Notes: a model not told the origin generated them from the letters alone. 64,000 nucleotides of DNA from Saprospiraceae bacterium (GCA_030729925.1 JANQWK010000089.1:1-64000); one strand, 5' to 3'. Positions 17,868 through 27,246 are shown, counted from the stretch's first letter. Program-made: numbers and translations.

Positions 17868-20800
17868 ATGAGATCATTTATCAACTACTTTATAAAATAT
17901 CCGATAGCGGCCAACCTGATCATGTTCGGTATCCTGATCATGGGTCTGGTAGGACTTTCGGGTATGAAATCTACTTTTTTCCCGGAGGTTGAGGTTCGGC
18001 TGGTCAATATTCAGGTGATATACCCTGGAGCTTCCCCGGAGGAGATCGAAGAGGGGATTATCAACAAAATAGAAGAAAACCTCAAGGGGGTTTCGGGGGT
18101 GGAGCGAACGACCTCCAGCTCGCGCGAAAATTCCGGAAATATAGCGGTGGAAGTGCTGCAGGGCTACGACACGGATCTGGTGCTGCAGGATGTGAAAAAC
18201 GCGGTGGATCAGATCAATTCTTTTCCCGTAGGGATGGAACCTCCGGTGATTTTTAAGTTGGAGACCCTGGGTGAGGCGATTAGTTTTGCTTTGAGCGGCG
18301 ATGTGGACCTGCCTACCCTGAAGCGTTATGGCCGACAAGTGGAGGAGGATCTGCTGGCTATCGAGGGGATTTCTAAGGTAAAATTGAGTGGTTTTCCCGA
18401 GGAGGAGATTGAGATTGCCCTTCGGGAAAAAGATTTGCGGGCCTACAACCTGACTTTCACCCAAGTGGCTCAGGCTGTGCAGGGGGCTAACCTGGAATTG
18501 ACCGGGGGTACGGTGAAAGGGGAAAAGGAGGAGTTTCTGCTGCGCGCCCGCAACAAATCGTATTATGCGGAAGGACTGCGCGATATTGTGGTGAAACGGG
18601 GAGCCAATGGCTCGACCGTGACGCTGGCACAGGTGGCAGATATTCGAGATCAATGGGTGGACAATCCGGAGCGGAATTATATCAATGGCAAACCTTCCGT
18701 GGTGGTCAATGTGCAAAATACCCTGGATGAGGATATGTTGACGATCGTGGAGTCGGTTAAGGCGTACATGGATCGCTTCAATCAGTCGAACAAAGAGGTA
18801 CAGGTTACGCTGGTCAATGACCAGTCTGAGATCCTGCGCGACAGGATTTCTCTGCTGACCGAAAATGGTATCCTGGGCTTTTTCATTGTCATCTTGCTGT
18901 TGTCTATCTTTTTGAATTACCGGGTAGCTTTCTGGGTTGCGATTGCGATTCCGATTTCCTTTGCGGGGATGTTTGTGATAGCCAATGCCCTGGGGGTGAG
19001 TATCAATGTCCTATCGCTGTTTGGGATGATCCTGGTGATTGGTATCCTGGTGGACGATGGTATTGTGATTGCAGAGAACATCTATCAGAAATACGAGGAG
19101 GGCATGCCGCGGCTCCAGGCGGCCATAGAAGGCACCATGGAAGTACTTCCGGCTGTCTTTTCTTCGATCCTGACGACGGTAGTGGCTTTTGCGGCATTCT
19201 TTTTTATTGATGGACGACTGGGTGATTTTTTCACCGAAATGTCCATTGTGGTGATTTTTTCGCTGGTGTTTTCGCTGGTGGAGGGTATGATCATCCTGCC
19301 TACGCACATTGCCCATTCGAAAGCACTGAATCCGGCACACAAGAAATATGCTATTCAGGAATGGTTTGAGCGCGTGTTGGCCTTTTTGCGGGACCGACTG
19401 TATGGTCCGAGTTTGCGCTTTGCCATGCACAACAAGCTCCTGACCATATCTTTTATGGTGGCCTTGCTGATGATTACTTTTGGTGCGATCAGCGGGGGGG
19501 TGATTAAGACGACGTTTTTCCCCATTATCGAGCGCGACGATTTGAATATCGTGTTGAAAATGCCGGCAGGTACCCGGGAGGAGGTGACGGAGCAGTGGCT
19601 GGATCATATCGAATCGGCTGCCTGGCGGTCCAACGAAAAGTTGAGTCAACAGTATTTCAACGGGGAGAAGCAGGCTGTGTTGTACGTGCAGAAAGCAGTG
19701 GGCCCCTCGACTTATGAAGGCAGGGTTTCGATTAAATTATTGACCGGGGAACTCCGGGATTCCCTGCGGGTTCGGGAGGTCATTAATACGATACGGGAGG
19801 AAGCCGGCCCGATTTACGAGGCGGAGGTGGTGTCTTTTGGAAGTGAGTCTGCCTTCGGAAAACCTTTTGATATCAATGTAATTGGCGACGATAAAGCAGT
19901 GGTTTCGGCTGCTGCAGGTGAGTTGAAGGGGGCGATGCAGCGCCTGGAGGAGTTGAGCGATGTGGTGGACGACAACCAGGAGGGGCTGCGCGAATTTGAG
20001 ATCAAGCTCAAGGAAAAGGCTGCTTTTTTGGGATTGGACGTCCAGGATGTCGTGGCTCAGGTTCGACAGGGCTTTTTCGGAACAGAGGTACAGCGTTTGC
20101 AGCGGGGCAGGGATGAGGTTCGGGTTTGGGTGCGTTACGACGAGGAAGATCGTTCGGATGTAACCCAGTTGAGTGCGATGCGGATTCGTTTTCCCGACGG
20201 GAGATCCTTCCCGCTGTCTGAGATTGCAGATGTAGAAATGAAGCGTGGGGTGATCAGCATCAACCACGTGGATGGCAAGCGTAGGGTTAAGGTGGAGGGC
20301 GATGTAGCCAACGATCAGGTGTCGGTGAGCGATGTGACGGCTGCTTTACAGACGACGGTAGTGCCGGAGATATTGAACAAGTATCCGGGGGTAAGGATAG
20401 AATTTGACGGGCAGTTTAGGGAGCAGCAGAAATCTTCAGGATCTATTGGTACAGTGGGAATTGTGTTGTTATCGGTCATGTTTTTGATCATTGCGCTGAC
20501 CTTCCGGTCGGTGAGTCAGACTTTGGTGGTCTTTTCTCTGATTCCGTTTGCGTTGATCGGGGTAGGCTGGGGACATTATTTGTTGGATCTTCCGATCAGT
20601 TTGTTTTCGAATCTGGGAATTATTGCGCTCGTGGGCGTATTGGTCAACGACACGCTGGTGTTGATTTCGAATTACAACCAGCGTCTGGAGTCGGGAATGC
20701 CCCAGATGGAGGCCTTGTATGAGGCTGGGGTATCGCGTTTCAGGCCGATATTGCTGACTTCGCTGACAACCTTTGCCGGCTTGGCGCCGCTGTTGTTGGA

Positions 20801-21071
20801 AAAAAGTCTGCAAGCGCAGTTTTTGATCCCCATGGCGGCCTCGGTTTCATTTGGGTTGTTGGTCATCACGGTGGTCATTTTGGTCTTACTGCCGGTCTTG
20901 CTGATTATTGTCAACCGTTTCAAGGTATATGCTTCCTGGGCGTGGAATGGGGTGAAGCCGAGTTATGAATCGGTCGAACCCGCTACCGGTTCGGAAGGGG
21001 GGTATCAGTACATTTGGGCGCTGCTTTTTGCAGTCATTGCGCTGGTGATTGCCTTGAATAATTTAATATAG
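17868..21071 (+). CDS. RND efflux pump permease (AcrB/HAE1-like)
   Basis: 1067 residues, close to the 1020-1060 usual for AcrB-type pumps. The layout is one N-terminal helix, a large periplasmic loop, helices 2-6, a second loop and helices 8-12. Recognisable blocks are FFPEVEVRLVNIQVIYPGASPEEIE near the start, ILVDDGIVIAENIYQKYEEG with the adjacent Asp pair of the proton relay in the fourth helix, and GVLVNDTLVLISNYNQR in the second half. The asymmetric N versus D in the second relay block is normal. It exports drugs, bile-like compounds or other amphiphiles with proton influx; the substrate is unknown. It is preceded by its adaptor and followed 7 bp later by a GtrA-like gene. Confidence 0.95.
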   Translation: MRSFINYFIKYPIAANLIMFGILIMGLVGLSGMKSTFFPEVEVRLVNIQVIYPGASPEEIEEGIINKIEENLKGVSGVERTTSSSRENSGNIAVEVLQGYDTDLVLQDVKNAVDQINSFPVGMEPPVIFKLETLGEAISFALSGDVDLPTLKRYGRQVEEDLLAIEGISKVKLSGFPEEEIEIALREKDLRAYNLTFTQVAQAVQGANLELTGGTVKGEKEEFLLRARNKSYYAEGLRDIVVKRGANGSTVTLAQVADIRDQWVDNPERNYINGKPSVVVNVQNTLDEDMLTIVESVKAYMDRFNQSNKEVQVTLVNDQSEILRDRISLLTENGILGFFIVILLLSIFLNYRVAFWVAIAIPISFAGMFVIANALGVSINVLSLFGMILVIGILVDDGIVIAENIYQKYEEGMPRLQAAIEGTMEVLPAVFSSILTTVVAFAAFFFIDGRLGDFFTEMSIVVIFSLVFSLVEGMIILPTHIAHSKALNPAHKKYAIQEWFERVLAFLRDRLYGPSLRFAMHNKLLTISFMVALLMITFGAISGGVIKTTFFPIIERDDLNIVLKMPAGTREEVTEQWLDHIESAAWRSNEKLSQQYFNGEKQAVLYVQKAVGPSTYEGRVSIKLLTGELRDSLRVREVINTIREEAGPIYEAEVVSFGSESAFGKPFDINVIGDDKAVVSAAAGELKGAMQRLEELSDVVDDNQEGLREFEIKLKEKAAFLGLDVQDVVAQVRQGFFGTEVQRLQRGRDEVRVWVRYDEEDRSDVTQLSAMRIRFPDGRSFPLSEIADVEMKRGVISINHVDGKRRVKVEGDVANDQVSVSDVTAALQTTVVPEILNKYPGVRIEFDGQFREQQKSSGSIGTVGIVLLSVMFLIIALTFRSVSQTLVVFSLIPFALIGVGWGHYLLDLPISLFSNLGIIALVGVLVNDTLVLISNYNQRLESGMPQMEALYEAGVSRFRPILLTSLTTFAGLAPLLLEKSLQAQFLIPMAASVSFGLLVITVVILVLLPVLLIIVNRFKVYASWAWNGVKPSYESVEPATGSEGGYQYIWALLFAVIALVIALNNLI

Positions 21072-21078
21072 GTATCAG

Positions 21079-21501
21079 ATGCAGCGCGGAGAAGAATCTT
21101 TGTGGCAAAAGCTGCGCAACCTGTTTTTGCTGAAGGTAAAATTTGCCGGAGCGGGTGCTTTGGCCACGGGGGTGGACTATGTGTTGTACCTGGTATTGGT
21201 CAACCGCTTTTTACCGCCGGTGACGGCCAACATCGTGTCTTACGGGACGGCGGTGCTGATCAATTTTGGCATGCACAGGCGGTTTATCTTTCAGCAAAAG
21301 GGTGCCACCTGGGCTATTTTTTTGGCCTCCTTTTCGGCTTCCATGATAGGGCTTTCGCTGAGTACGGGCTTGATCTATGGCCTGAACCGCTGGCCTTTTT
21401 TTGCGCAGCACCAGTACCTCACCAAGCTGTTGAGCACGGGCATTTTATTTTTCTATAACTTTTACACCAAGCGCTTTGTGTTTGAGCGGCGCTTTTTTTA
21501 A
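21079..21501 (+). CDS. GtrA-like membrane protein inside the efflux operon
   Basis: 140 residues with four hydrophobic helices. The N-terminus LLKVKFAGAGALATGVDYVLYLVL and the middle NIVSYGTAVLINFGMHRRFIF match GtrA/DPMS-type flippase-like proteins, where the NF..HRRF block is conserved. Family members are thought to move polyprenyl-phosphate-linked sugars across the inner membrane. Here the gene lies 7 bp after the RND pump and 23 bp before the tolC-like gene, so it is almost certainly co-transcribed with the efflux system. No glycosyltransferase partner is next to it. The role in the pump operon is unknown to me. Confidence 0.87.
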   Translation: MQRGEESLWQKLRNLFLLKVKFAGAGALATGVDYVLYLVLVNRFLPPVTANIVSYGTAVLINFGMHRRFIFQQKGATWAIFLASFSASMIGLSLSTGLIYGLNRWPFFAQHQYLTKLLSTGILFFYNFYTKRFVFERRFF

Positions 21502-21524
21502 ATGGTCAAAAAGAGAATCAGGAT

Positions 21525-22859
21525 ATGAGAAAGTTAGGGCTGTTTTTGTTGTTTGCCGGATTTTTGGGTCGCTTAGGCTGGGCACAAGAGGCTTTGGGTT
21601 TGGCAGACGCGATTGCCGTGGCGCTGGAGCAAAACTACCAGATCAGGATAGCGGATAAAAATATTGAAATTGCGGATCGCAACAACGATTGGGCGGTTGC
21701 GGGGCGTTTCCCTTCTTTGGATGCCTTGTTGGGCTTCAATAATGGCTATACCAATATCAATAACCCGGCCTCGTTTTTGCCCGAACTGACTTCGGTTTCT
21801 ACGGCTGCCATTCCGGGGGTTGAGGCGAGTATGATCTTGTTCGATGGTTTTAGGGTGCAGTTGAGCAAGCAGCAGCTCGAGCAGGCGGCGCGACTGAGCA
21901 GGGGCAATGCCAATTTGGCGGTGGAGCAGGTGATTCAGGGGGTCATTGCGGCTTATTACGCAGTTCTGATTCAGCAGGAACAGATGCGGGTATTGGAGGA
22001 GGTGCTGACTTTGTCAAAAGATCGCATTGCGTATCAGGAAACCCGACAGGAGTTTGGCCAGGCAGGTTCGTTCGAGCTGTTGCAAAGTCGGGATGCTTAT
22101 TTGAGTGATTCGACCAATTGGCTCTTGCAGCGCAATAACCTGGATGCTGCCCTGCGCAATCTCAACCTGAGCATGGGGTTGAGGGATACGGAAAAAGCGT
22201 ATGTACTGACAGATCGCCTCGATTTTAGTCCGGCGGATTATATGCTGGAGGATCTGGAGGCACGCATGCTGGCCGCTAATCTTACCCTGCAGAACCTTGC
22301 GATCAGCCAGGAGCTGGCAGGTATCAATACCCGGCTTCAGGAGAGCAGTAAGTCGGCAACGATCAGTGCGCGTGCCGGACTTACGTACAATTGGAGTTTG
22401 TCTGCCGGAACGGGAACCCTCCGTACGGGGGAAACCCTGTCGCTGGATGCCCTTACGGCCAATACCCTGAATGGGTTTATCAATGTGGGCGCGAGCATCA
22501 ACTTATTTGACGGTGGCGTGCGCAACCGCCGCATTGAGAACGCCCGGGTAGAAGAACAGATTGCGCAGTTCAACCTGGAGGATACCCGTTTGCGGCTGCA
22601 TACCCGTCTGCGCAATACCCATGCGGCCTACAACAACCAAAAGGCCTTATTGGAGTTGAGCAACCGCTTGCTGGAAAATGCCCGGGAAAACCTACGCATT
22701 GCAGAGGAGCGGCTGAAGGGGGGGCAGATCAATTCGTTTGACTACCGCACCATACAGCTGGGGTACATCAGTGCAGCTCAAAGCCGCCTGAATGCTTTGT
22801 ACAACCTGAAAAACACAGAAACCGAACTCTTGGGGCTGGTAGGAGCACTGGTTCGGTAA
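21525..22859 (+). CDS. TolC family outer-membrane efflux channel
   Basis: 444 residues after a signal peptide (LGLFLLFAGFLGRLGWAQ). Two homologous halves of long helices and short beta segments follow, as in TolC/OprM: LADAIAVALEQNYQIRIADKNIEIA in the first half and a related AEERLKGGQINSFDYRTIQLGYISAAQSRL in the second. It should form the outer-membrane exit duct for the RND pump upstream. It is the last gene of the marR operon. Its stop is 12 bp from the converging stop of the pseudouridine synthase gene, and no hairpin terminator is seen there. Confidence 0.93.
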   Translation: MRKLGLFLLFAGFLGRLGWAQEALGLADAIAVALEQNYQIRIADKNIEIADRNNDWAVAGRFPSLDALLGFNNGYTNINNPASFLPELTSVSTAAIPGVEASMILFDGFRVQLSKQQLEQAARLSRGNANLAVEQVIQGVIAAYYAVLIQQEQMRVLEEVLTLSKDRIAYQETRQEFGQAGSFELLQSRDAYLSDSTNWLLQRNNLDAALRNLNLSMGLRDTEKAYVLTDRLDFSPADYMLEDLEARMLAANLTLQNLAISQELAGINTRLQESSKSATISARAGLTYNWSLSAGTGTLRTGETLSLDALTANTLNGFINVGASINLFDGGVRNRRIENARVEEQIAQFNLEDTRLRLHTRLRNTHAAYNNQKALLELSNRLLENARENLRIAEERLKGGQINSFDYRTIQLGYISAAQSRLNALYNLKNTETELLGLVGALVR

Positions 22860-22871
22860 GCCTGTGGGGAC

Positions 22872-23624
22872 TTACTGAAAATGCTTGAGCATTACGATTT
22901 CTTTTTCGGAGAGTTCGCGGTGGTACCCCCGAGGAAGATCCTTTTTGGTAAGTCCCCCGTAATACACCCTGTCCAGTTTGCGCACTTTATAGCCAAGCTG
23001 TTCAAAAATTCGTCGCACGATGCGGTTGCGGCCGATCACAATCTCGATAGCCACCTCTGACTTGGGTTTGTCTTTGATAAACTCCACCCAGTTCACCGGA
23101 GCCGGTCCATCGTCCAGGGTAAGACCGGCGCGGATCTTAGCCAGATCCCGGGCATCCACAGGGCGATCCAGTGCCACCTCGTAAATTTTCTTCACTTTGT
23201 GGCTGGGGTGAGAAAGCCGCTTGGCCAGTTCGCCGTCGTTGGTCAGCAGCAGCAAGCCTGTAGTCGCCCTGTCCAAGCGGCCCACCGGAAACAAGCGCAG
23301 CCCTTCCCTGTTTTTTATCAAATCCATGACGGTCTTCCTTCCCCGCTCATCTTTCAGGGTCGTAATCACATCTTTGGGTTTGTTGAGCAGCAAATATACC
23401 TTTTTGCCCTCCGGGCGCACTTCGGCATTTTTGTAGAGCACCTTATCGGACTCCTGCACCTCGAACCCGGGTTCGGTAACCACTTTACCATTCACCTGTA
23501 CCTGACCCTCTTTGATCAGTTCCACGGCTTGTCGGCGGGAACAAATTCCGCTATGCGAAATATACTTATTGAGGCGCATGGGAAAACCCTCGGGTGCCTG
23601 TTGTGGTGCTTTTTTATCTTTCAT
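22872..23624 (-). CDS. 16S/23S rRNA pseudouridine synthase, RluB/RsuA family
   Basis: 250 residues. An S4 RNA-binding domain (MRLNKYISHSGICSRRQAVELI, residues 16-37) is followed by the catalytic domain with GRLDRATTGLLLLTNDG, in which the Asp is the catalytic residue of the RsuA group, and KIYEVAL and GRNRIVRRIFEQLGYKVRKL near the end. It isomerises a uridine in rRNA; the RluB-type 23S site is likely but the exact position cannot be assigned. It lies 11 bp downstream of dnaB on the same strand, so it is probably co-transcribed. The first 15 residues (MKDKKAPQQAPEGFP) are a basic extension that may not be conserved. Confidence 0.93.
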   Translation of the reverse strand: MKDKKAPQQAPEGFPMRLNKYISHSGICSRRQAVELIKEGQVQVNGKVVTEPGFEVQESDKVLYKNAEVRPEGKKVYLLLNKPKDVITTLKDERGRKTVMDLIKNREGLRLFPVGRLDRATTGLLLLTNDGELAKRLSHPSHKVKKIYEVALDRPVDARDLAKIRAGLTLDDGPAPVNWVEFIKDKPKSEVAIEIVIGRNRIVRRIFEQLGYKVRKLDRVYYGGLTKKDLPRGYHRELSEKEIVMLKHFQ

Positions 23625-23635
23625 ACCGGTTTGAA

Positions 23636-25162
23636 TTAAAAAGGAATATCTTCATCATCATTCATGCGGGAAGGCCGGGTGATGATATTGCCAAAAGGAT
23701 CGTCCTGCATGGCATCGGAAGCCAGGGAGGCAAAATTCATATCGTCGAGGTTGGAGAAGGTCGCAAAGCGGTCGGTAAACTTCAGCTGTACGGTTTTGAG
23801 TGCCCCGTTTCGGTGTTTGGCCACGATGATTTCGGCAATGCCCTTCAGCGAGTTGCCATTATCATCGTCGAGAATATCGTAGTACTCGGGGCGGTAGATG
23901 AATGACACGATATCTGCATCCTGTTCGATGGAACCGGATTCCCGAAGGTCGGACAATTGAGGTCGTTTTGTGCCTCCCCGCACCTCCACGGCGCGGCTCA
24001 GCTGAGACAGGGCGATGACCGGCACGTTCAGTTCTTTGGCCAATGCTTTCAAGGCACGCGAAATACCGCTCACCTCTTGTTCGCGGTTGCCCGACTTGTG
24101 GTTTTCCCCGCCTCCGCTCATCAGCTGCAGGTAATCTATAATAATGAGCTGTATATCGTGTTGCATTTTGAGTCGCCGGCACTTGGCGCGGAGTTCAAAC
24201 ACGTTGATGCCGGGAGTATCGTCTATAAAGATGGGCGATTCCCCGATGCGTTCGATGGCAGAATTAAACTGTTGCCATTCGTACTCTTCCATCCCGCCAT
24301 TGCGCAGCTTCTGGCTGGAAATCTCGGCTTCCATGGAGATCAGTCGTTGAGCCAGCTGCAAACTGGACATCTCGAGAGAAAACAGGGCGATCCCCTTACC
24401 AAACTGGGTAGCTGCATTTCGGGCGATGGAAAGGACAAAACTCGTTTTACCCATACCGGGTCTGGCAGCGATGATGATCAGGTCGGAAGGTTGCCACCCG
24501 GAGGTCAGTCTGTCGAGTTCGGTAAACCCGGTAGGCACTCCGGTCAGACCATCGGTGCGGTTTTTGAGCTCGTCGAGTTGTTTGCGCAGCTTAACCGACA
24601 GGGAGGCCATCGTATCGAAGTTCCTTCCCATGTTCTGTTCGGCTATCGCAAAAAGACCCTGTTCGGCATCGTCCAGCAGCTGAAAAACATCTGTGGTATC
24701 CTCATAAGCATCGCGGATGATTTTGGTAGAAACCTGGATCAGCTCGCGCTGGATAAACTTTTGGGCGATAATACGGGCGTGAAATTCCACGTTGGCCGCG
24801 GAGGCCACCTTATTGGTCAGTGCCGCCAGGTAAGCGGGGCCGCCTGCGCGCTCCAGATCGCCGCCCTTTTTAAGCTCCTCCATCACGGTGAGGAGATCCA
24901 CGGGTTGTGATTTTTCAAACAAGCGGAGGGTGGCGCTATAAATGACCTGGTGACTTTCGAGGTAAAAACTTTCGGGTTTGAGAATATCCACTACAATGAC
25001 GAGGGCATCTTTGTCCAGCATCAGGGCACCCAGCACCGCCTCTTCGAGTGGGACAGCCTGGGGTTGTATTTTGCCGCCGGAAGCAGGAGAGCCGTCATCG
25101 GCGCGGTTGCGGTAAGTTTTTCCGGTTCGGGTACTTATAGAAACATTTTTTTGTTCGGCCAT
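23636..25162 (-). CDS. dnaB: Replicative DNA helicase
   Basis: 508 residues from ATG 25162 (MAEQKNVS). A longer reading from a TTG at 25195 would add 11 residues and cover the promoter box, so I reject it. The N-terminal domain (PLEEAVLGALMLD) is followed by a linker helix and the RecA-like domain with Walker A ARPGMGKT (233-240), Walker B IIIDYLQLMSG and the DnaB-specific GVPTGFTELDRLTSGWQ. The C-terminal IEQDADIVSFIYRPEYY and IIVAKHRNG are also typical. It unwinds DNA at the replication fork as a hexamer. No intein is present. It starts a short minus-strand operon with the pseudouridine synthase gene. Confidence 0.97.
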   Translation of the reverse strand: MAEQKNVSISTRTGKTYRNRADDGSPASGGKIQPQAVPLEEAVLGALMLDKDALVIVVDILKPESFYLESHQVIYSATLRLFEKSQPVDLLTVMEELKKGGDLERAGGPAYLAALTNKVASAANVEFHARIIAQKFIQRELIQVSTKIIRDAYEDTTDVFQLLDDAEQGLFAIAEQNMGRNFDTMASLSVKLRKQLDELKNRTDGLTGVPTGFTELDRLTSGWQPSDLIIIAARPGMGKTSFVLSIARNAATQFGKGIALFSLEMSSLQLAQRLISMEAEISSQKLRNGGMEEYEWQQFNSAIERIGESPIFIDDTPGINVFELRAKCRRLKMQHDIQLIIIDYLQLMSGGGENHKSGNREQEVSGISRALKALAKELNVPVIALSQLSRAVEVRGGTKRPQLSDLRESGSIEQDADIVSFIYRPEYYDILDDDNGNSLKGIAEIIVAKHRNGALKTVQLKFTDRFATFSNLDDMNFASLASDAMQDDPFGNIITRPSRMNDDEDIPF

Positions 25163-25192
25163 CTCAAAGGTTTGATCGAAAAGTTGCAACTT

Positions 25193-25200
25193 CAAAATTA
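25193..25200 (-). promoter_or_regulatory. Probable dnaB promoter -7 box
   Basis: Minus-strand TAATTTTG, a full match to the Bacteroidota TAnnTTTG box, 30 bp before the dnaB ATG. No TTG is found 17-23 bp upstream, so only the -7 element is supported. A 12-bp palindrome AAGTTGCAACTT (25181-25192) lies directly downstream, at the expected transcription start. Confidence 0.5.
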
Positions 25201-25282
25201 ACAGGAATTGTCCAGACTTGGGAAGCTGCTTTCCGATTTACTTTTCAACAGGCTGTACACAGGCTGTTGTGGAAAAGCCAAA

Positions 25283-26215
25283 TCAGGGTACGACAATGTT
25301 TAGGGCTGCGGGCAGAATGCCTATGGTTACGGGGGCTTTGCCGAGGAGTTCGCCATCTGCTTCGACCCAGATTTCCTCGTTGGCGGCGGGATCTACCTGT
25401 AGCTGACGGACTTGTCGGGCGATGATTTTGGGGTGTTGGTGGATTGTTCCGCTGTAAAAGCGGGGGGTATTGCGGAGCACTTCGAGTTTTGACAACTCGG
25501 GGGCGATGGTTACGGCGAGTTGACCGTCCGTGGCGATGGCATGGGGGACAATTTGGAGGCCTCCTCCGGAAAAACGACAGATTCCTGCGTTGATGGTGTA
25601 GGTGCGGGTAGTGATGGGGTCTTCGTTGTCGAGTTGGATACGTGCCAGGGGGAGTTGGTAGAGATACAGGCAGCGCAGGATGCCCAGCATATAAATCAGG
25701 GGGTGTTGGATCCAGCGGCGCCAGGGTTGGAGGTATTTGACCACAAAAGCATCATAGGCCATGCCGCATACATTCATAAAAAACTTTCGGGGCATACCAT
25801 CACAATCTATATAGCCTACGTCTTGTCGGATGGTTTTTGCCTGTTGGACCATAGCCACCCAGGGCTCGAGTTGTTTGGGGATGCCGTGATGCCGGATCCA
25901 GTCGTTGCCGGTACCTACGGGCAGCAGCGCGTACACGATGTCGCTGGGAGGAGTAACGGACTGCGAAAAGAGTCCGTTGACGATTTCGAAATTAGTCCCA
26001 TCGCCGCCTACCCCGATGATATACTTTTTGCCTTCAGCAGCAAGTTTTCGGGCAATGGTACTGGCATCTCCCGGTTCCCGGGTAAAAAAAACGTCTTGTA
26101 ATATGAGGTGTTGGTCTAAATATTGCCGGATGATCGGCCATTTTTTTTCAGCTTTACCATTACCTGCGTGAGGGTTAACGATGACAAACCAGCTTGGCCG
26201 GGAGTTGTATTGCAT
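25283..26215 (-). CDS. Diacylglycerol kinase family lipid kinase
   Basis: 310 residues with the DAGK catalytic domain: FVIVNPHAGNGKA at the N-terminus and the glycine-rich nucleotide loop GVGGDGTNFEIVNGL (residues about 72-86), followed by LLPVGTGNDWIRHHG. The C-terminal beta-sandwich of YegS/DgkB-type kinases is present. It should phosphorylate a diacylglycerol or related lipid with ATP at the inner membrane; LCB5-like sphingoid base kinases share this fold, which matters because many Bacteroidota make sphingolipids, so the substrate is open. It is divergent from the ABC exporter operon with 96 bp between starts. Confidence 0.9.
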   Translation of the reverse strand: MQYNSRPSWFVIVNPHAGNGKAEKKWPIIRQYLDQHLILQDVFFTREPGDASTIARKLAAEGKKYIIGVGGDGTNFEIVNGLFSQSVTPPSDIVYALLPVGTGNDWIRHHGIPKQLEPWVAMVQQAKTIRQDVGYIDCDGMPRKFFMNVCGMAYDAFVVKYLQPWRRWIQHPLIYMLGILRCLYLYQLPLARIQLDNEDPITTRTYTINAGICRFSGGGLQIVPHAIATDGQLAVTIAPELSKLEVLRNTPRFYSGTIHQHPKIIARQVRQLQVDPAANEEIWVEADGELLGKAPVTIGILPAALNIVVP

Positions 26216-26263
26216 AGACTTGTGTTAAGGTGGTCAAGATAAAATTTTTGCTGCGGAAAGCTG

Positions 26264-26292
26264 TTTGGGCAGGTTGCATTATTTTAACTTTG
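26264..26292 (+). promoter_or_regulatory. Promoter of the ABC exporter operon
   Basis: TTTG at 26264-26267, a 17-bp spacer, then TAACTTTG at 26285-26292, a full match to TAnnTTTG. The ATG at 26312 follows 19 bp later. Both box and spacing fit the Bacteroidota housekeeping promoter form. Confidence 0.65.
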
Positions 26293-26311
26293 GAAAAAAA
26301 CCGACTGGATT

Positions 26312-27220
26312 ATGGATATCCTTACCTTGGTGGATGTCGTAAAAACCTACGACAAACATACTGCGGTCAACCGCGTGAGTTTTAATGTCCCGGCAGGAGC
26401 TATTTTCGGGCTGCTGGGGCCTAATGGAGCCGGAAAGACTTCGTTGATCCGGATTATTACCACGATTACCCGGGCGGACTCGGGGCAGGTATTTTTGGAT
26501 GGGGAGGCACTCAACAGCCGTCATCCGGAAATGATTGGGTACATGCCTGAGGAGCGGGGTTTGTACAAGAAGATGAAAGTGGGCGAGCAGCTCGTGTACC
26601 TGGCTCAACTCAAGGGTTTGTCGGCCGCGGAGGCGAAAAAAGCGCTGGGCGAGTGGGTAGAGCGCTTTGAGATTTCTTCCTGGTGGAACAAGAAGGTAGA
26701 GGAGTTGTCGAAGGGGATGCAGCAGAAGATACAGTTTATTTCGACGGTGGTACACAAACCGCGCCTGTTGATCCTCGACGAACCTTTTTCCGGGCTGGAT
26801 CCCATCAACAGCAATCTGATCAAATCTGAAATTCACGAACTTAACCGGCAGGGGATCAGTATTATTTTTTCTACCCACCGCATGGAGCAGGTAGAGGAGA
26901 TCTGCGAGGAGATTGTTCTGATCAACAAGGGGCAGAATGTGTTGCAGGGCAAGGTGAAAGATATCAAGCATGCTCACAAGGACAATTTGTTTCACATTGG
27001 TTTTGAGGGCAATCTGCCAGTGGGGCTATTGGATGGACTGGAGCTGGTGCAGCAGTCAGCCGAAAGTGTTACAGTAAAACTACCGGATGCTTCTCATTCC
27101 AATCCGCTTCTGCGCCACTGGATTGACCAGGGGATCCGGATCCATTCTTTCCACGAAATCCTGCCCAGTCTGAACGAAATATTTATCAAGCGGGTGGAAG
27201 ATTCCAATTTGGCGGGCTGA
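26312..27220 (+). CDS. ABC transporter ATP-binding protein (NatA-like)
   Basis: 302 residues. Walker A GPNGAGKT (36-43), signature LSKGMQQKIQ, Walker B LLILDEPFSGLDP and the H-loop STHRM are all intact. After the ATPase domain about 70 extra residues follow, as in NatA/YhaQ-type proteins with a C-terminal domain. It is 26 bp upstream of a six-helix-type ABC-2 permease on the same strand, so together they form an exporter. Substrate could be sodium, as for NatAB, or a peptide or drug; the sequence does not decide. A good promoter lies just upstream. Confidence 0.93.
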   Translation: MDILTLVDVVKTYDKHTAVNRVSFNVPAGAIFGLLGPNGAGKTSLIRIITTITRADSGQVFLDGEALNSRHPEMIGYMPEERGLYKKMKVGEQLVYLAQLKGLSAAEAKKALGEWVERFEISSWWNKKVEELSKGMQQKIQFISTVVHKPRLLILDEPFSGLDPINSNLIKSEIHELNRQGISIIFSTHRMEQVEEICEEIVLINKGQNVLQGKVKDIKHAHKDNLFHIGFEGNLPVGLLDGLELVQQSAESVTVKLPDASHSNPLLRHWIDQGIRIHSFHEILPSLNEIFIKRVEDSNLAG

Positions 27221-27246
27221 TTGTCCGCGATAAAAAACAAAAGACT

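Noticed and set aside
22855-22880. GTAAG/CTTAC hairpin between tolC-like and rluB-like genes as a terminator
   Set aside because: Only 5 bp of stem and no T run; it does not support termination for either gene.
23594-24910. Plus-strand frames across the dnaB region
   Set aside because: They are shadows of the helicase frame with irregular composition and no recognisable domain.
25181-25192. AAGTTGCAACTT palindrome before dnaB as a second MarR operator
   Set aside because: It shares TTGCAA with the efflux operator but lacks the TAG/CTA ends and the two-base centre; a 12-bp palindrome could be chance or a dnaB-specific site.
25163-25195. Longer dnaB reading from a TTG codon
   Set aside because: It would run through a full-match promoter box and the palindrome; the ATG at 25162 gives the normal N-terminus.
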